Positions 14,323 to 14,963 of a stretch of 14,963 nt of DNA are shown here, one piece after another. The first letter of the stretch is position 1; the number at the start of each line of letters is the position of its first letter. Source of the DNA: Maribacter sp. (lineage in GTDB: Bacteria > Bacteroidota > Bacteroidia > Flavobacteriales > Flavobacteriaceae). Under the pieces are notes generated by a model. That model was not told where the DNA came from and ran no database searches. It saw only the letters and a program-made list of their open reading frames with translations. A program made the translations under genes and the position numbers. The DNA lies in assembly GCA_018679695.1 (NCBI GenBank), contig JAHHKH010000446.1:1-14963 (forward strand). The letters are read 5' to 3'.

Positions 14323-14963
14323 TTATAGTTTAAATCTAAACCCACCATAAAACATTCTTCCCATAATCGGGGCATACACTATACTGGTATCAAAATTTGC
14401 GCCAAAAGGATCATCGGCCCCCAAAACGGGATTAGTCTGTGTAAAATTAGTCAAATTTTCGCCCCCTAGGTAAATTTCGAATTTACTGTTGAAAACCTTG
14501 GTCACTTGCGCGTTCATAAGACTGTATGGATCGGAATAATCTTCTAATTGATAGGGTATGGGGTTATTTGAGGTGTTCGGCAAACGCTGTTCACCCAAAG
14601 TGTGCAAGGTATAATCAAAACGCCATTGGGCACCACTTTCCTTTGGAGTAGTTTCATAACCAATATTCGCAAAAAAGCGGTGTTTGGCCTGCAATGGTTT
14701 TTGTAAAAGCCCGGTTCGATAATCGGTTTTTACATCATAATATTTATAGGCAGTACGAACATCCATGTTCTTTAATATTTCATAATTCACTTCGACCTGG
14801 AGACTATTTGCCTCACTTTTTCCATCTAAGTTATAAAATGAAATTTCGTTCGGATTTTCCCAATCCACTACAATCTGGTTTTTAAAATCGGTCCTATAAA
14901 AATCGACTGTGATGTTGCCTTGGCGTTCAAATAAATTGAATCCCTGTAAAAAACTAACCCCAT
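14323..14963 (-). CDS. TonB-dependent receptor, C-terminal part (5' end beyond window)
   Basis: The frame stays open from the stop codon (14323-14325) to the right edge, giving 212 codons of the C-terminal beta-barrel. The visible part begins GVSFLQGFNLFERQGNITVD and continues FYRTDFKNQIVVDWENPNEI, a strand and loop pattern typical of TonB-dependent outer-membrane receptors of Flavobacteriaceae. Further barrel strands follow (NSLQVEVNYEILKNMDVRTAYKY, HRFFANIGYET, WRFDYTLHTLGEQRLP). The typical near-terminal motif is AQVTKVFNSKFEIYLGGENL ending in NF, and the last strand is MFYGGFRFKL. The GTG at 14868 is an internal valine, not a start. The plug, TonB box and signal peptide lie outside the window. 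The HMA gene 18 nt downstream suggests a metal-related substrate such as copper, but this is inferred from context only. Confidence 0.92.
   Translation of the reverse strand, partial: GVSFLQGFNLFERQGNITVDFYRTDFKNQIVVDWENPNEISFYNLDGKSEANSLQVEVNYEILKNMDVRTAYKYYDVKTDYRTGLLQKPLQAKHRFFANIGYETTPKESGAQWRFDYTLHTLGEQRLPNTSNNPIPYQLEDYSDPYSLMNAQVTKVFNSKFEIYLGGENLTNFTQTNPVLGADDPFGANFDTSIVYAPIMGRMFYGGFRFKL

Overview
The window looks like chromosomal DNA of a marine-type Flavobacteriaceae (phylum Bacteroidota). The reasons are AT-rich DNA, a zinc-finger-free topoisomerase I, a Bacteroidota-style LptE, TonB-receptor and lipoprotein genes, exact matches to the Bacteroidota -7 promoter motif TAnnTTTG, and the gene order miaB / sigma-54 activator / lptE / TPR protein / secG / groES / groEL. 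The genus cannot be fixed from sequence alone. No tRNA, rRNA, CRISPR array, phage or transposase gene is visible.

Layout. Positions 1-2608 (minus) hold topA followed, 2 nt after its stop codon, by the first 29 codons of an arginase-superfamily (probably formimidoylglutamase) gene cut by the window edge. Positions 2651-4762 (minus) hold a six-pass membrane protein of unknown function and an LVIVD-repeat beta-propeller lipoprotein, closed by a strong terminator. A divergent promoter region (4763-4897) leads into a plus-strand run of closely packed genes (4898-9448): miaB (tRNA methylthiolation), a sigma-54 enhancer-binding protein with no sensory domain, lptE (LPS transport lipoprotein), a TPR protein and secG (Sec translocon), ending in a terminator. 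groES and groEL follow (9591-11596). They have their own upstream region carrying a sigma-54-like -24/-12 candidate, and a REP/BIME-like double hairpin lies between the two genes. A 14-bp-stem terminator that works on both strands separates groEL from a convergent minus-strand pair: an outer-membrane barrel protein with a Cys-Cys mature N-terminus, and a DUF3179 lipoprotein. The right end (13945-14963, minus) holds a TonB-dependent receptor, cut by the window edge, and a periplasmic heavy-metal-associated (HMA) protein, again closed by a terminator.

Together, the central block joins RNA modification, envelope biogenesis (Lpt, Sec) and protein folding. The right-hand part looks like metal- or redox-related envelope functions. 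Most of this is conserved housekeeping. The least explained parts are the possible sigma-54 link between the activator and groESL, the repeat element inside groESL, and the barrel/DUF3179 pair. I did not find a clearly new multi-gene system.
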